In this document: positions 47,301-55,951 of the stretch, one piece after another
How positions within the stretch are numbered: position 1 is the first letter of the stretch
Layout: every line of letters starts with the position of its first letter
Origin: CAWABB01 sp963701735
GTDB lineage: Bacteria > Bacteroidota > Ignavibacteria > UBA10030 > UBA6906
Direction: 5' to 3'
Assembly (NCBI GenBank): GCA_963701735.1
Contig: CAVPBI010000003.1
Location: 48,207 to 112,206 of the forward strand
DNA length: 64,000 nt
The notes under the pieces: generated by a model
The model's database searches: none
Told to the model about the DNA's origin: nothing
Seen by the model: the letters and a program-made list of their open reading frames with translations, nothing else
Translations under genes and position numbers: made by a program

Positions 47301-47323
47301 TGTCACAATCACTTAGTGTGACA
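47301..47323. promoter_or_regulatory. Inverted repeat, possible operator
   Basis: TGTCACA and TGTGACA flank nine bases, a 7-bp perfect inverted repeat in the divergent nrdJ/fadD region, upstream of both promoters. GTGAC words recur at 47331 and 47348. It may bind a regulator of acyl-CoA metabolism or of nrdJ. Confidence 0.4.
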
Positions 47324-47380
47324 TTTACCCGTGACGCACATAGGCTGGTGACAGTTCCGCGGCGGCACGGACGTTGCCGG

Positions 47381-47409
47381 TTGATTTTCATTGGCAATCG
47401 AAGTATTAT
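47381..47409 (+). promoter_or_regulatory. fadD promoter
   Basis: TTGATT (47381-47386), 17 bases, TATTAT (47404-47409). Predicted start near 47416, a leader of about 40 bases. Confidence 0.65.
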
Positions 47410-47454
47410 CTCAACTGTTTACCATCCCTCCCTTTCATCCCGAGGAGCCCTGCG

Positions 47455-49272
47455 ATGGCAGTAGCCGTCCAATTCTCCACTATTCCGGAAATGTTCCAGC
47501 GCTTGTGCGATCGCTTCGGAGCAGAACAACGCCCCGCCCTCATGTACAAGGATGAAAGCGGGTATGTGGGCATCCCCTATCGTGAGGTCAGAGAGCGCGT
47601 CGAGCTGTTCGCCAATGGCCTTGCGTCGCTGGGTGTCCGCAAGGGCGACCGGGTCGCGATCATCGCAGAAAACCGGCCCGAATGGGCGATCAGCGACCTC
47701 GCAATCGTTTCGCTGGGTGCCGTCGATGTGCCCGTCTACCCCACCATGACCGCCAAGCAGAACGAGTTCATCTTCAACGATGCCGGCGTGAAGCTGGCCA
47801 TCGTCTCGAACCAGTTCCAGCTGAACAAGGTCATGCGGATCATCGACGAGGTGAAGAGCCTCGAAAAGGTGATCGTCATGAACGAAAAGGGGGTCACCCT
47901 GGAGGGGCCGACGCTCGCCTTCTCCGCCGTGCTGGCGATGGGCCGCACGTACCGGGCAGAGAACCCCGGACACCTGGCCGCCGCCGCGGCAACGGTGAAG
48001 CCGGAAGACCTCCTGACGCTCATCTATACCTCCGGCACAACCGGGAACCCGAAGGGCGTGATGCTGACCCATTCAAACCTGGTCAGCAATATCATCGCCT
48101 CGGCCCAGGTGATCGACTTCGGCGTGAGCGATACGCTGCTGTCGTTCCTCCCCCTCAGCCACTCGTTTGAGCGCATGGCAGGCTACTACACTGCGTTCGC
48201 ATGCGGCGCGACGATCGCGTACGCAGAGAGCGTCGAAACCGTGCGGGACAATATGCTGGAGGTGAAGCCGACAATTGTCACCACCGTTCCCCGTCTCTTC
48301 GAGCGGATCTACAGCCGGGTCATCAAGCAGGTGGACAGCGGCTCGCCGCTCAAGAAGAAGATCTTCCGCTGGGCGATCGCCGTCGGAAAGCTGCATGCCC
48401 GGGCGAGGCGACACGGGCGAGTCAGCCCTCTCCTGGCGGCGCAGCACGCAATTGCCGACAAGCTCGTGTACAGCAAGATGCGGGAGCGCACCGGCGGCCG
48501 GATGAAGTTCTTCGTGTCGGGCGGTGCCGCCCTGGCCAGCGAGTTCGGCGAGTTCTTCGAAGCGGTGGGGCTGAAAATCATTGAAGGATATGGACTTACG
48601 GAGACCTCTCCGGTCATCTCCTGCAACCGCCTGGACAATTATAAGTGGGGGGCGGTCGGGATGCCCATTCCGGGCGTCGAAGTGCGCATCGCCCAGGACG
48701 GGGAGATCCTGAGCAGGGGACCGAACACCATGAAGGGGTACTGGAATAATCCGCAGGCCACCGCGGAGGTCATCGACAAGGACGGATGGCTCCACACAGG
48801 CGATATCGGCAATGTGGACGCAGAGGGGTTCATCCACATCACCGACCGCAAGAAGCACCTTTTCGTCAGCTCGGGCGGGAAGAACATCGCTCCGCAGCCG
48901 ATCGAGAACCTCTTCCTCTCCAACAAGTATATCGAGCAGTTCATGCTGATCGGTGACAGGCGCATGTACCTGACCGCGCTGATCGTCCCGGATTTCGATG
49001 CCCTGAAAGAGTACGCCGATTCCAACAATCTGCCGTACAGGGACGACGTCGAGCTCGCCAGGCACCCGAAGGTCAACAGCCTCATCGAAACGGAGATCAA
49101 TCACATCCAGCGGGACCTGGCGAACTTCGAGCGGGTGCGGCGGTTCACGCTGCTCGACCGGCAGTTCACCATCGAGGACGGTGAGCTGACGCCGACCCAG
49201 AAGGTCCGCCGGAAGGCGATCGAGGAGCGCTACAGGAGTATCATCGACGGCATGTACGAGGGGATCAGCTGA
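47455..49272 (+). CDS. Long-chain acyl-CoA synthetase (AMP-forming)
   Basis: 605 residues, typical of the FadD/Faa long-chain subgroup. It activates fatty acids with ATP and CoA. The P-loop signature is LIYTSGTTGNPKGVMLTHSN (about 183-202), followed by PLSHSFERMAGYY, GLKIIEGYGLTETSPVISCN, DGWLHTGDIGNVDAEGF and the hinge DRKKHLFVSSGGKNIAPQ. The ATG at 47455 is preferred for its GAGGA 8 bases upstream and because an upstream in-frame start lies in the promoter. Divergent from nrdJ. Confidence 0.93.
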   Translation: MAVAVQFSTIPEMFQRLCDRFGAEQRPALMYKDESGYVGIPYREVRERVELFANGLASLGVRKGDRVAIIAENRPEWAISDLAIVSLGAVDVPVYPTMTAKQNEFIFNDAGVKLAIVSNQFQLNKVMRIIDEVKSLEKVIVMNEKGVTLEGPTLAFSAVLAMGRTYRAENPGHLAAAAATVKPEDLLTLIYTSGTTGNPKGVMLTHSNLVSNIIASAQVIDFGVSDTLLSFLPLSHSFERMAGYYTAFACGATIAYAESVETVRDNMLEVKPTIVTTVPRLFERIYSRVIKQVDSGSPLKKKIFRWAIAVGKLHARARRHGRVSPLLAAQHAIADKLVYSKMRERTGGRMKFFVSGGAALASEFGEFFEAVGLKIIEGYGLTETSPVISCNRLDNYKWGAVGMPIPGVEVRIAQDGEILSRGPNTMKGYWNNPQATAEVIDKDGWLHTGDIGNVDAEGFIHITDRKKHLFVSSGGKNIAPQPIENLFLSNKYIEQFMLIGDRRMYLTALIVPDFDALKEYADSNNLPYRDDVELARHPKVNSLIETEINHIQRDLANFERVRRFTLLDRQFTIEDGELTPTQKVRRKAIEERYRSIIDGMYEGIS

Positions 49273-49360
49273 TTTCATTGAAATTGACCCGTTTTTTCTA
49301 TAGATTTTTTCACCTGACCGCAAAAACTTTCCACTCTCCCTTCTTGTTCTGAAAGATAGA

Positions 49361-49717
49361 ATGCTCGAGCAGTATATCCCGATCGGCATCATGGTTCTGC
49401 TTGGGGTCGTCGCGGGATTGGCCTTCACAAGCGTGGGCCGCTTGCTCGGCCCCCGACGGCCCAGCGAAGAAAAGCTGTCGACATACGAGAGCGGCATGGA
49501 GCCCGTGCGCACGGCGCGCGAGCGGTTCTCCATCAAGTTCTATCTGGTCGCCATGCTCTTCATCCTCTTCGACATCGAAATCGTCTTCATGTACCCGTGG
49601 GCGGTGAAGTTCAGAGAGCTGGGGTTGTCCGGGTTCGTGGAGATGCTGGTCTTCATCGGGATCCTGCTCGTGGGATATCTGTACATCCTGAAGAAGGGAG
49701 CCTTGCGATGGGACTAG
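49361..49717 (+). CDS. nuoA: NADH-quinone oxidoreductase subunit A
   Basis: 118 residues with three membrane helices; NuoA is a small membrane-arm subunit of complex I. EEKLSTYESGMEPVRTARER and FSIKFYLVAMLFILFDIEIV carry the invariant YESG and FDIE signatures. It begins the nuo cluster, 88 bases after fadD. A TATAGA at 49299-49304 may be its -10. Its end overlaps nuoB by ten bases. Confidence 0.95.
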   Translation: MLEQYIPIGIMVLLGVVAGLAFTSVGRLLGPRRPSEEKLSTYESGMEPVRTARERFSIKFYLVAMLFILFDIEIVFMYPWAVKFRELGLSGFVEMLVFIGILLVGYLYILKKGALRWD

Positions 49718-50250
49718 AGAATCTGCAGCGCGACGGGTTTCTGACGGCTCGCCTCGACGACCTGATCACCTGGGCACGGAAGAATTCCCTCTGGCCGATG
49801 CCGATGGGGATTTCCTGCTGCGCCATCGAGATGATGGCGACCGCCTCGCCCCGGTTTGACATCTCGCGGTTCGGATCGGAAGTGATGCGCTTCACCCCGC
49901 GCCAGTGCGACGTCATCATCGTCGCCGGCACGGTGACGTACAAGATGTCGAAGGTCGTGCGGAAGATCTACGATCAGATGCCCGACCCGAAGTGGGTCAT
50001 CTCGATGGGCGCCTGCGCGTCCTCGGGCGGGATGTTCCGGTCGTACTCCGTGGTGCAGGGGATCGATCAGTTCATCCCGGTCGACGTCTTCGTGGCCGGC
50101 TGTCCCCCGCGCCCGGAAAACCTCCTGCACGCGCTCATCGCGCTCCAGGAGAAGATCAAGCACGAGAAGAGCCTTGCGTCGCCGTCGCGCGCCGGTGCCA
50201 TCTACATTCCCGAACAGGCCGGACAACCGGCCGCCTCCCAGCCCGCATGA
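49708..50250 (+). CDS. nuoB: NADH-quinone oxidoreductase subunit B
   Basis: 180 residues. It carries the N2 [4Fe-4S] cluster, with ligands in MPMGISCCAIEMM, ISMGACASSGGMFRSYSVVQ and VFVAGCPPRPENLLHAL. It transfers electrons to quinone. The start MGLENLQRDGFLTARLDDLI overlaps nuoA. AAGGGAG lies upstream. Its stop overlaps nuoC (ATGA). Confidence 0.96.
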   Translation: MGLENLQRDGFLTARLDDLITWARKNSLWPMPMGISCCAIEMMATASPRFDISRFGSEVMRFTPRQCDVIIVAGTVTYKMSKVVRKIYDQMPDPKWVISMGACASSGGMFRSYSVVQGIDQFIPVDVFVAGCPPRPENLLHALIALQEKIKHEKSLASPSRAGAIYIPEQAGQPAASQPA

Positions 50251-50729
50251 ACTCCCGCATCGTCGAGCGACTCAACGCGTTCTCCCGGGAAAGCATCGAA
50301 GGCACGGACGAGTTTCGCGGCGACCTCACCGTCACGGTGCGGCGCGCGGATATCGTCCGCGTCGCGACGTTCCTGAGGGACGATTCAGAACTCTCCTTTG
50401 ACCAGATCATCGACGTGATCGGCGTTGACATGTACCGTCCCGAATTCCGGTTCGAGGTCGTGTACGTGCTCTACTCGATCAGGAACAAGAAGCATCTGCG
50501 CCTGAAGGTGCGCGTGGAGGAGGAGCACCCGGTCGTGCCGAGCGTGACGGGCGTGTGGGTGGGCGCCAACTGGGCCGAGCGCGAGGCGTATGACATGGTC
50601 GGGATCAAGTTCGAAGGGCACCCGGACCTGCGCCGCCTGTACATGCCCGAAGAGTTCGAGTACCATCCGCTCCGGAAAGACTTCCCGCTGATGGGCATTC
50701 CCGATTCACTGCCGCTTCCCCGACGCTAG
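50247..50729 (+). CDS. nuoC: NADH-quinone oxidoreductase subunit C
   Basis: 160 residues, the 30-kDa subunit of the peripheral arm. Signatures are NWAEREAYDMVGIKFEGHPD and LYMPEEFEYHPLRKDFPLMG. The N-terminal part is variable, as usual. It overlaps nuoB by four bases and precedes nuoD by five. nuoC and nuoD are separate, not fused as in some Proteobacteria. Confidence 0.95.
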   Translation: MNSRIVERLNAFSRESIEGTDEFRGDLTVTVRRADIVRVATFLRDDSELSFDQIIDVIGVDMYRPEFRFEVVYVLYSIRNKKHLRLKVRVEEEHPVVPSVTGVWVGANWAEREAYDMVGIKFEGHPDLRRLYMPEEFEYHPLRKDFPLMGIPDSLPLPRR

Positions 50730-50734
50730 AACCC

Positions 50735-51992
50735 ATGACCGCCCGCAACACACCTGAGCCCGAACGGAGCAAGATCCTGCAGGCACTGGAGGATCAGGAT
50801 ACGAGCGTCATCCTCGACGACGCGCTCGAAAACCAGATGATCCTGAACATGGGGCCGCAGCACCCGGCGACCCATGGCGTGCTGCGCCTCCTGCTCAAGC
50901 TGGACGGAGAAACCGTCGTCGGCTCGGTCCCGGAGCTGGGATACCTGCACCGCGGATACGAGAAGATTGCCGAGAACGGCTCGTATCACGAGTTCATTCC
51001 GCATACCGACCGGCTCGACTACCTCTCGCCGATTTCCAACAACGTGGCGTACGTCCTGGCCGTCGAGAAGCTGCTCGGCCTGGAAATCCCGCGGCGGGCG
51101 CAGTACATTCGCGTCCTCGTGAGCGAAATGTCAAGGATCGCCTCGCACCTTGTCTCGGTGGGGAGCATGGCGATGGACGTGGGCGCGCTGACAGTGCTCC
51201 TCTGGACGTTCCGCGAGCGCGAGAAGCTGCTGGATATCTACGACGTGCTGTGCGGAGCCCGCTTCACGACAAGCTATGCGCGCATCGGGGGGCTCCAGCA
51301 GGACTGGACGCCGCAGTGCACGGCGATGCTGCGGCAGTTCCTCGGCGAGCTCGAAGCACGACCTGCGCGACGTCGAGAAGCTTCTGAGCACGAACAGGAT
51401 CTTTATCGACCGGTGCCAGGACGTCGGGCATATTTCGCGCGAGGATGCGATCGCCTGGGGTCTGACCGGCCCGCTGCTCCGGGCCGCCGGCGTGCCGCGC
51501 GACCTGCGGCGGGACGTCCCGTACCTCGTCTATCCCGAACTGGATTTCAATGTCGTCACGCTGACCGAGAGCGACGCGCTCGCGCGGTTCTACGTGCGGC
51601 TTGCCGAAATGCGCGAGAGCGCAAAGATCCTGCGCCAGGCGCTCGACAAACTCCCCGACGGCCCCTACAACGCCTCCGATCCGAAACGTGTCCTCCCGCA
51701 GAAGGAGCGCACCTACACGAAGATGGAGGAGCTGATCCATGACTTCATGCTGATCAACATCGGGATCGATCCCCCGATCGGCGAAGTCTACCATGCCGTC
51801 GAGTCGTCCAAAGGAGAGCTCGGGTTCTTTATCATCAGCGACGGCACCGGACATCCGTGGCGCCTGAAGATCCGGTCCCCCTCAACGTGCAATCTCTCCG
51901 CCCTCCCGACGATGCTCAAGGGCGGCATGATTTCCGATATCGTGGCCATCATCGGAAGTCTTGATCCCGTCATGGGAGAGGCCGACAAGTAA
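50735..51992 (+). CDS. nuoD: NADH-quinone oxidoreductase subunit D (one frame break)
   Basis: About 418 residues, the 49-kDa subunit forming the quinone site with NuoB. The N-terminal half has NMGPQHPATHGVLRLLLKLD, ELGYLHRGYEKIAENGSYHE and DRLDYLSPISNNVAYVLAVE. One extra G near 51353 breaks the frame: removing it gives GELKHDLRDVEKLLSTNRIF and the rest through KIRSPSTCNLSALPTMLKGG and DPVMGEADK. The quality on both sides implies a sequence error. Confidence 0.93.
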
Positions 51993-52000
51993 CCAGCATG

Positions 52001-52031
52001 CGCGCCCGCCTCCGGTGGGCGCGTTCTTTCT
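52001..52031 (+). terminator. Terminator-like hairpin between nuoD and nuoE
   Basis: A 10-bp stem (CGCGCCCGCC with GGTGGGCGCG, one G-T pair) closes on TCC and is followed by TTCTTTCT. It lies within the nuo cluster and may lower expression of nuoE-nuoF or act in processing. Confidence 0.55.
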
Positions 52032-52047
52032 CCATCCCTACAACCCT

Positions 52048-52512
52048 ATGTTCTCAGACCAGCAGCTCGCCCGTATCGAAGAACTGAAGAAGCGCTACCA
52101 GCACCCCCGGTCCGTGGTCCTCGAGGCCCTCTGGATGTGGCAGGACTCCCACGGGTGGATCTCCGAAGAGGGGATGCATGCTGTCGCGAATGCGCTCGGC
52201 ATCCCGCCGCATGAGGTGTTCGGCGTGGTGTCGTTCTATACGATGTTCAACCGGAAGCCCGTCGGCCGGCACAAGATCGAAGTGTGCACGAACGTCTCGT
52301 GCATGCTCCGGAACAGCGACCGGATCCTGAAGCATATCCAGGACCGCCTGCAGATCGGAGTGGGAGAGACCACGCCCGACGGCCGGTTCACGCTGGTCGA
52401 GGCAGAATGCCTCGGATCCTGCGGGACCGCCCCGATGGCGCAGATCGGCGACCGCTACTACGAGAACCTGGATCCCCGGACAGTCGACACCATCCTGGAG
52501 GGGCTGAAGTGA
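52048..52512 (+). CDS. nuoE: NADH-quinone oxidoreductase subunit E
   Basis: 154 residues with a thioredoxin-like [2Fe-2S] fold. Ligands: C-x4-C in VCTNVSCMLRN and C-x3-C in EAECLGSCGTAP. The ATG at 52048 is chosen since family homology begins FSDQQLARIEELKKRYQHPR. NuoE partners NuoF in the NADH-dehydrogenase module. It ends two bases before the nuoF ATG region. Confidence 0.94.
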   Translation: MFSDQQLARIEELKKRYQHPRSVVLEALWMWQDSHGWISEEGMHAVANALGIPPHEVFGVVSFYTMFNRKPVGRHKIEVCTNVSCMLRNSDRILKHIQDRLQIGVGETTPDGRFTLVEAECLGSCGTAPMAQIGDRYYENLDPRTVDTILEGLK

Positions 52513-52514
52513 CC

Positions 52515-53790
52515 ATGGAACCCCTCCTGCTTCCGAACATCCCCGATCTCCACACGATCGACGTCTACGAGGCGAACGGCGGGCTATCAGCAGCTCCGGC
52601 GCGCGCTGGAGATGAAGCCCGAGGACGTCACCGCGGAAGTGAAGAAGTCCAACCTCCGCGGCCGCGGCGGCGCATGCTTCCCGACCGGGCTGAAGTGGAC
52701 CTTCATGCCGAAGACCACCGACAAGCCGAAGTACATCTGCGTAAACGGCGACGAGAGCGAGCCGGGGACGTTCAAGGACCGGCAGATCTTCGAGTCCAAC
52801 CCGCACCTGCTGATCGAAGGGGCGCTCATCGCGGCGTATGCGATGGGGGTCCCGGTCGTCTATATCTATATCCGCGGCGAGTACATCCACTGGATCCGGC
52901 TGCTCCAGAAGGCGGTCGACGATGCGTATGCCAAAGGGTACATCGGCCAGAAAATTCTGGGGTCGGGGTTCAGCACGGAGATCTACCTGCATCGCGGCGC
53001 CGGCGCCTACATCTGCGGCGAGGAATCGTCGCTCATGAATTCGCTGGAAGGCGAGCGCGGCTATCCGCGCGTGAAGCCGCCGTTCCCGGCACAGTCTGGT
53101 CTGTGGGGCTGCCCGACGACGATCAACAACGTCGAGACGATCGCGAACGTCCCGCTGATTCTCCGGATGGGTGCCGAGGCGTATGCAAAAATCGGCGCCC
53201 CGAAGCATCCCGGACCGATTCTGGTGGGCGTGAGCGGACACGTGAACAAGCCGGGCGTCTACGAGATGCCGACGGGCGTGCTGCTCACCGATATCATCCA
53301 CACGTATGCGGGCGGCGTTCCCGGGAACAAACGCATCAAAGCCGTGATCCCCGGCGGGTCCTCCACGATGATCCTCCGCGGCGAGAACATCGAAGGCGTC
53401 GCGATGGATTTCGAAAGCCTCAAGGCCGCCGGCTCGTCGGTCGGGACGGCGGGGCTCATCGTGATGGACGAGGACACGGACCTGATCCGGGTCATCACGC
53501 GCATCACCGCGTTCTATCATCACGAGTCGTGCGGGCAGTGCACGCCCTGCCGCGAGGGGACGGGGTGGATGCACAAGATCCTTCTGCGCTTCATGAATCA
53601 CGAGGCGACGATGAAGGACCTGGACCTGCTGCTGGACGTCGCGAACAACATCGAGGGGAACACGATCTGCGCGCTCGGCGACGCGGCTGCATGGCCCGTG
53701 CAGAGCATGATCAAGCGGTTCCGCGAAGAGTTCGAACAGCGCGTGATGAAGTCTCCGGAAACGTCCGTCGCGACTCCTGCGGCCGTGTGA
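52515..53790 (+). CDS. nuoF: NADH-quinone oxidoreductase subunit F (one frame break)
   Basis: About 424 residues, the flavin- and NADH-binding subunit. It has the nucleotide-binding LRGRGGACFPTGLKWTFMP, FMN-binding NGDESEPGTFKDR, ICGEESSLMNSLEGERGYPR, and the N3 cluster ligands in SCGQCTPCREGTGWMHK plus a later Cys in NTICALGDAAAWP. One extra G at 52581-52583 breaks the frame; removed, the text reads EANGGYQQLRRALEMKPEDV. No nuoG or membrane-arm genes follow in this window. Confidence 0.93.
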
Positions 53791-53977
53791 TCGCTGCGTC
53801 GCAGCCGGCGTGGTCTGATCGTGCGCGCTCGATCGCAATCGTCGGTTCGCCCGCGCGCTCGATTGCGTTGCCCCGGCTCGCCAGCGCCTGCATCGCGGCA
53901 CAGAGTTCGGCTGCGTCCAGTCGCAATCATACGTGTGCCTGCGGCAGATCGCACCCATCGCCACGGTGTAGTGACAG

Positions 53978-54009
53978 AGGCCCCGTCCCGCGCCTGCCGG
54001 ATGGGGCCT
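53978..54009 (+). terminator. Hairpin after nuoF, possible terminator
   Basis: An 11-bp stem AGGCCCCGTCC/GGATGGGGCCT has a 10-base loop. The following T content is weak (GTGCGTTAGG). It carries the recurring CCGTCCCGC word. Confidence 0.45.
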
Positions 54010-54031
54010 GTGCGTTAGGCGACGGAGTGTA

Positions 54032-54091
54032 GTGCCGTTCCAACTGAATCCTTGAATGGGACAACACCTTTTTGGAGGTTGGAACGCGCAC
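54032..54091. repeat. Interspersed inverted repeat, copy 2
   Basis: The arms GTGCCGTTCCAAC and GTTGGAACGCGCAC flank 33 bases. The arms match copy 1 at 6396-6437; the loops differ. It lies upstream of dut. Confidence 0.6.
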
Positions 54092-54241
54092 TGTGCCCCT
54101 TTGTGCGTGTGATCAACTGGTTGGTGGGGCACCAGTCAGGGGTATTCCCTGCTTTCGGGTTTTCTTCGCCTGCAGGGTCGCGTGTGTCCGTGTCCCGTCT
54201 TCTGCAGGCCGTCGTCTTTCCACCTTCAGGATCGAGCATCC

Positions 54242-54697
54242 ATGCAGCACGATGTCGTAGTTCGCGTAACGCGTGTCGACAACTCCAGTGCCGACATCCC
54301 GCTCCCGGCGTACGCCACCGAGCACGCGGCGGGGATGGACCTCTGTGCGGCCGTGCATGAGCCGACGACGCTTGGCCCCGGGGAGACGGCGCTCATCCCC
54401 ACAGGCATCGCCATCGCGCTCCCGCCCGGATTCGAAGCGCAGGTCCGGCCCCGGAGCGGACTCGCGATCAAGCACGGGATCGGGATCCTGAACGCGCCCG
54501 GGACGATCGACGCGGACTACAGGGGAGAGGTGAAGGTCATCCTCACGAACTTCAGCAAGACCCCGTTCGTGATCAAGCGGGGGGAGCGGATCGCGCAGAT
54601 GATCATCGGACGCTACTCGCGCGTGACGTGGGAGGAAGTGCCGGGGCTGGACGAAACCTCACGCGGGGCAGGAGGGTTCGGGCACACCGGCAGATAG
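54242..54697 (+). CDS. dut: Deoxyuridine 5'-triphosphate nucleotidohydrolase
   Basis: 151 residues, standard trimeric dUTPase. It hydrolyses dUTP to dUMP, keeping uracil out of DNA. All five motifs appear: AAGMDLCAAV (I), RPRSGLAIKHG (II), GTIDADYRGEVKV (III), GERIAQMII (IV) and SRGAGGFGHTGR (V). The ATG is chosen as family homology begins there. It stands in a separate transcriptional context after a 450-base gap. Confidence 0.96.
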   Translation: MQHDVVVRVTRVDNSSADIPLPAYATEHAAGMDLCAAVHEPTTLGPGETALIPTGIAIALPPGFEAQVRPRSGLAIKHGIGILNAPGTIDADYRGEVKVILTNFSKTPFVIKRGERIAQMIIGRYSRVTWEEVPGLDETSRGAGGFGHTGR

Positions 54698-54899
54698 ACG
54701 GGGCTGACGGGGTGACAGCCGTGCTGGTGCGCCGGAGCAGGACAGGCGGGACGGCGGCGAGTGAGCTGACGGGACGAAGATGTGCGGGTGGGCCGGAGCG
54801 CGACAGTCGAGATGAGGGCAGACCGGTGATGTGGGTTGCAGACATAACAGGAGTTGGAATGACGGCGGTTGCGTCGAACGTACACGGGGGTCGCAGGCA

Positions 54900-55619
54900 G
54901 TGACGGGCACACTCTACCTCGTGGCTACGCCGATCGGCAACTACGAGGACATGACGTTCCGGGCTATCTCGGTCCTGAAGGCGGTGGACCTGGTGATCTA
55001 CGAGGAACGCCGCGAGGGAGAGCGCCTGCTCAGGCACTTCGAGATCCAGAAGCCCGTCGAGACGCTGAACGAGCACAACGAGGCCGCGGCGACCGACGTG
55101 ATCCTCCGCCATCTGAAGGCGGGGAAGAACGTCGCCGTCGTGTCCGACTGCGGCACTCCTGTTTTTTCCGATCCGGGACAGATGCTCGTCCGGCGCGCGA
55201 TCGAGGCCGGCATCACGATCGTCCCGATCCCCGGGGCGTCATCGCTGCTTCCGGCACTCACCGTTTCCGGGTTCTCGGTCGACCAGTTCGTTTTCTATGG
55301 CTGGCTCTCGCCAAAGAAGGAGCGCCGGCTTGCCGAGCTCCGCCAGCTGATGAACGAGCGCAGAACCATCGTCCTGATGGACACACCGTATCGTCTCGTG
55401 CCGCTCCTGCGCGATCTTGCCGTCACCTTCCAGGACACGCGCCGGATCTGCGTGGCCTTCAACCTCACGATGCCCGATGAGCGGAAGTTCTACGGCACCG
55501 CGAACGAGCTGCACCGCAAGCTGGGGTCCACCGAGCTGAAAGGGGAGTTCGTGATCGTGGTGGAGGGGAGAGGGCGGGATGAGAGCCGTCAGCGCTCCGC
55601 GGAGGCTGGCAGACGTTGA
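54900..55619 (+). CDS. RsmI-like SAM methylase (tetrapyrrole-methylase fold, GTG start)
   Basis: 239 residues. It starts at GTG with GGGGG upstream; MTGTLYLVATPIGNYEDMTF is the classical opening. RsmI methylates the ribose of C1402 in 16S rRNA. The family's EDTR element is here YEERREGERLLRHF, and SDAGTPGISDPG is replaced by SDCGTPVFSDPG, so this is a divergent branch; VPIPGASSLLPALTVSGF is retained. It may be a paralogue with another target. A degenerate G-rich 200-base stretch precedes it. Confidence 0.8.
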   Translation: MTGTLYLVATPIGNYEDMTFRAISVLKAVDLVIYEERREGERLLRHFEIQKPVETLNEHNEAAATDVILRHLKAGKNVAVVSDCGTPVFSDPGQMLVRRAIEAGITIVPIPGASSLLPALTVSGFSVDQFVFYGWLSPKKERRLAELRQLMNERRTIVLMDTPYRLVPLLRDLAVTFQDTRRICVAFNLTMPDERKFYGTANELHRKLGSTELKGEFVIVVEGRGRDESRQRSAEAGRR

Positions 55620-55674
55620 ATGCCGGCCGTACCTGCTGCCGCAATCCGGGTTTCTTCTTGAAGCGTGTCTGTGT
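55619..55674. repeat. 55-bp direct repeat, left copy
   Basis: It begins at the last base of the rsmI-like stop codon, with AATGCCGGCCGTACCTGCTG. It is identical to 55817-55871 except for one extra A. Copies are about 198 bases apart and bracket an AT-rich segment. Confidence 0.85.
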
Positions 55675-55816
55675 CTTTAAAAGCTATGAAGCACTCTTGA
55701 GTGTAAGTAAGGGTAAAAACTTTTTTATTTGTTTTAATTATTGTTGTACTTTGTCCATTTTCTTAAAAGTATAGTGTTTTTTTTGTCCTTACACTAAGAA
55801 CATTAGGTTTTTTCAA
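55675..55816. mobile_element. AT-rich island with short inverted repeats (possible MITE-like or scar element)
   Basis: 142 bases of about three-quarters A+T in a genome of roughly 62% GC. Near its ends, CTCTTGAGTGTAAG and CTTACACTAAGAAC form imperfect inverted repeats. No open frame of note. The 55-bp direct repeats on both sides are unlike a normal short target duplication. It could be a remnant of integration and deletion, a recombination scar, or an assembly join. Confidence 0.5.
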
Positions 55817-55871
55817 AATGCCGGCCGTACCTGCTGCCGCAATCCGGGTTTCTTCTTGAGCGTGTCTGTGT
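55817..55871. repeat. 55-bp direct repeat, right copy
   Basis: Second copy of the direct repeat; it borders the 3' side of the NTF2-like gene on the minus strand. Confidence 0.85.
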
Positions 55872-55951
55872 TGTCCTGTCTGCAGTGCTCTCTCGAGCAC
55901 CCGGGAGCCCCAAGCATCGCGTGTGGTCTGTTGAGTGCTCTCAGAAATGTT

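Larger units (their letters stand above)
53791..54241. other. Intergenic region with hairpins and an interspersed repeat
   Basis: No gene is supported. It contains two copies of a GCGCGCTCGATYGC word (near 53823 and 53852), a terminator-like hairpin (53978-54009) and copy 2 of the inverted repeat (54032-54091). It separates the nuo cluster from dut. Confidence 0.5.

Noticed and set aside
54052..54360. Plus-strand open frame upstream of and overlapping dut
   Set aside because: It starts within the inverted repeat and overlaps dut in another frame; no homology is recognisable.
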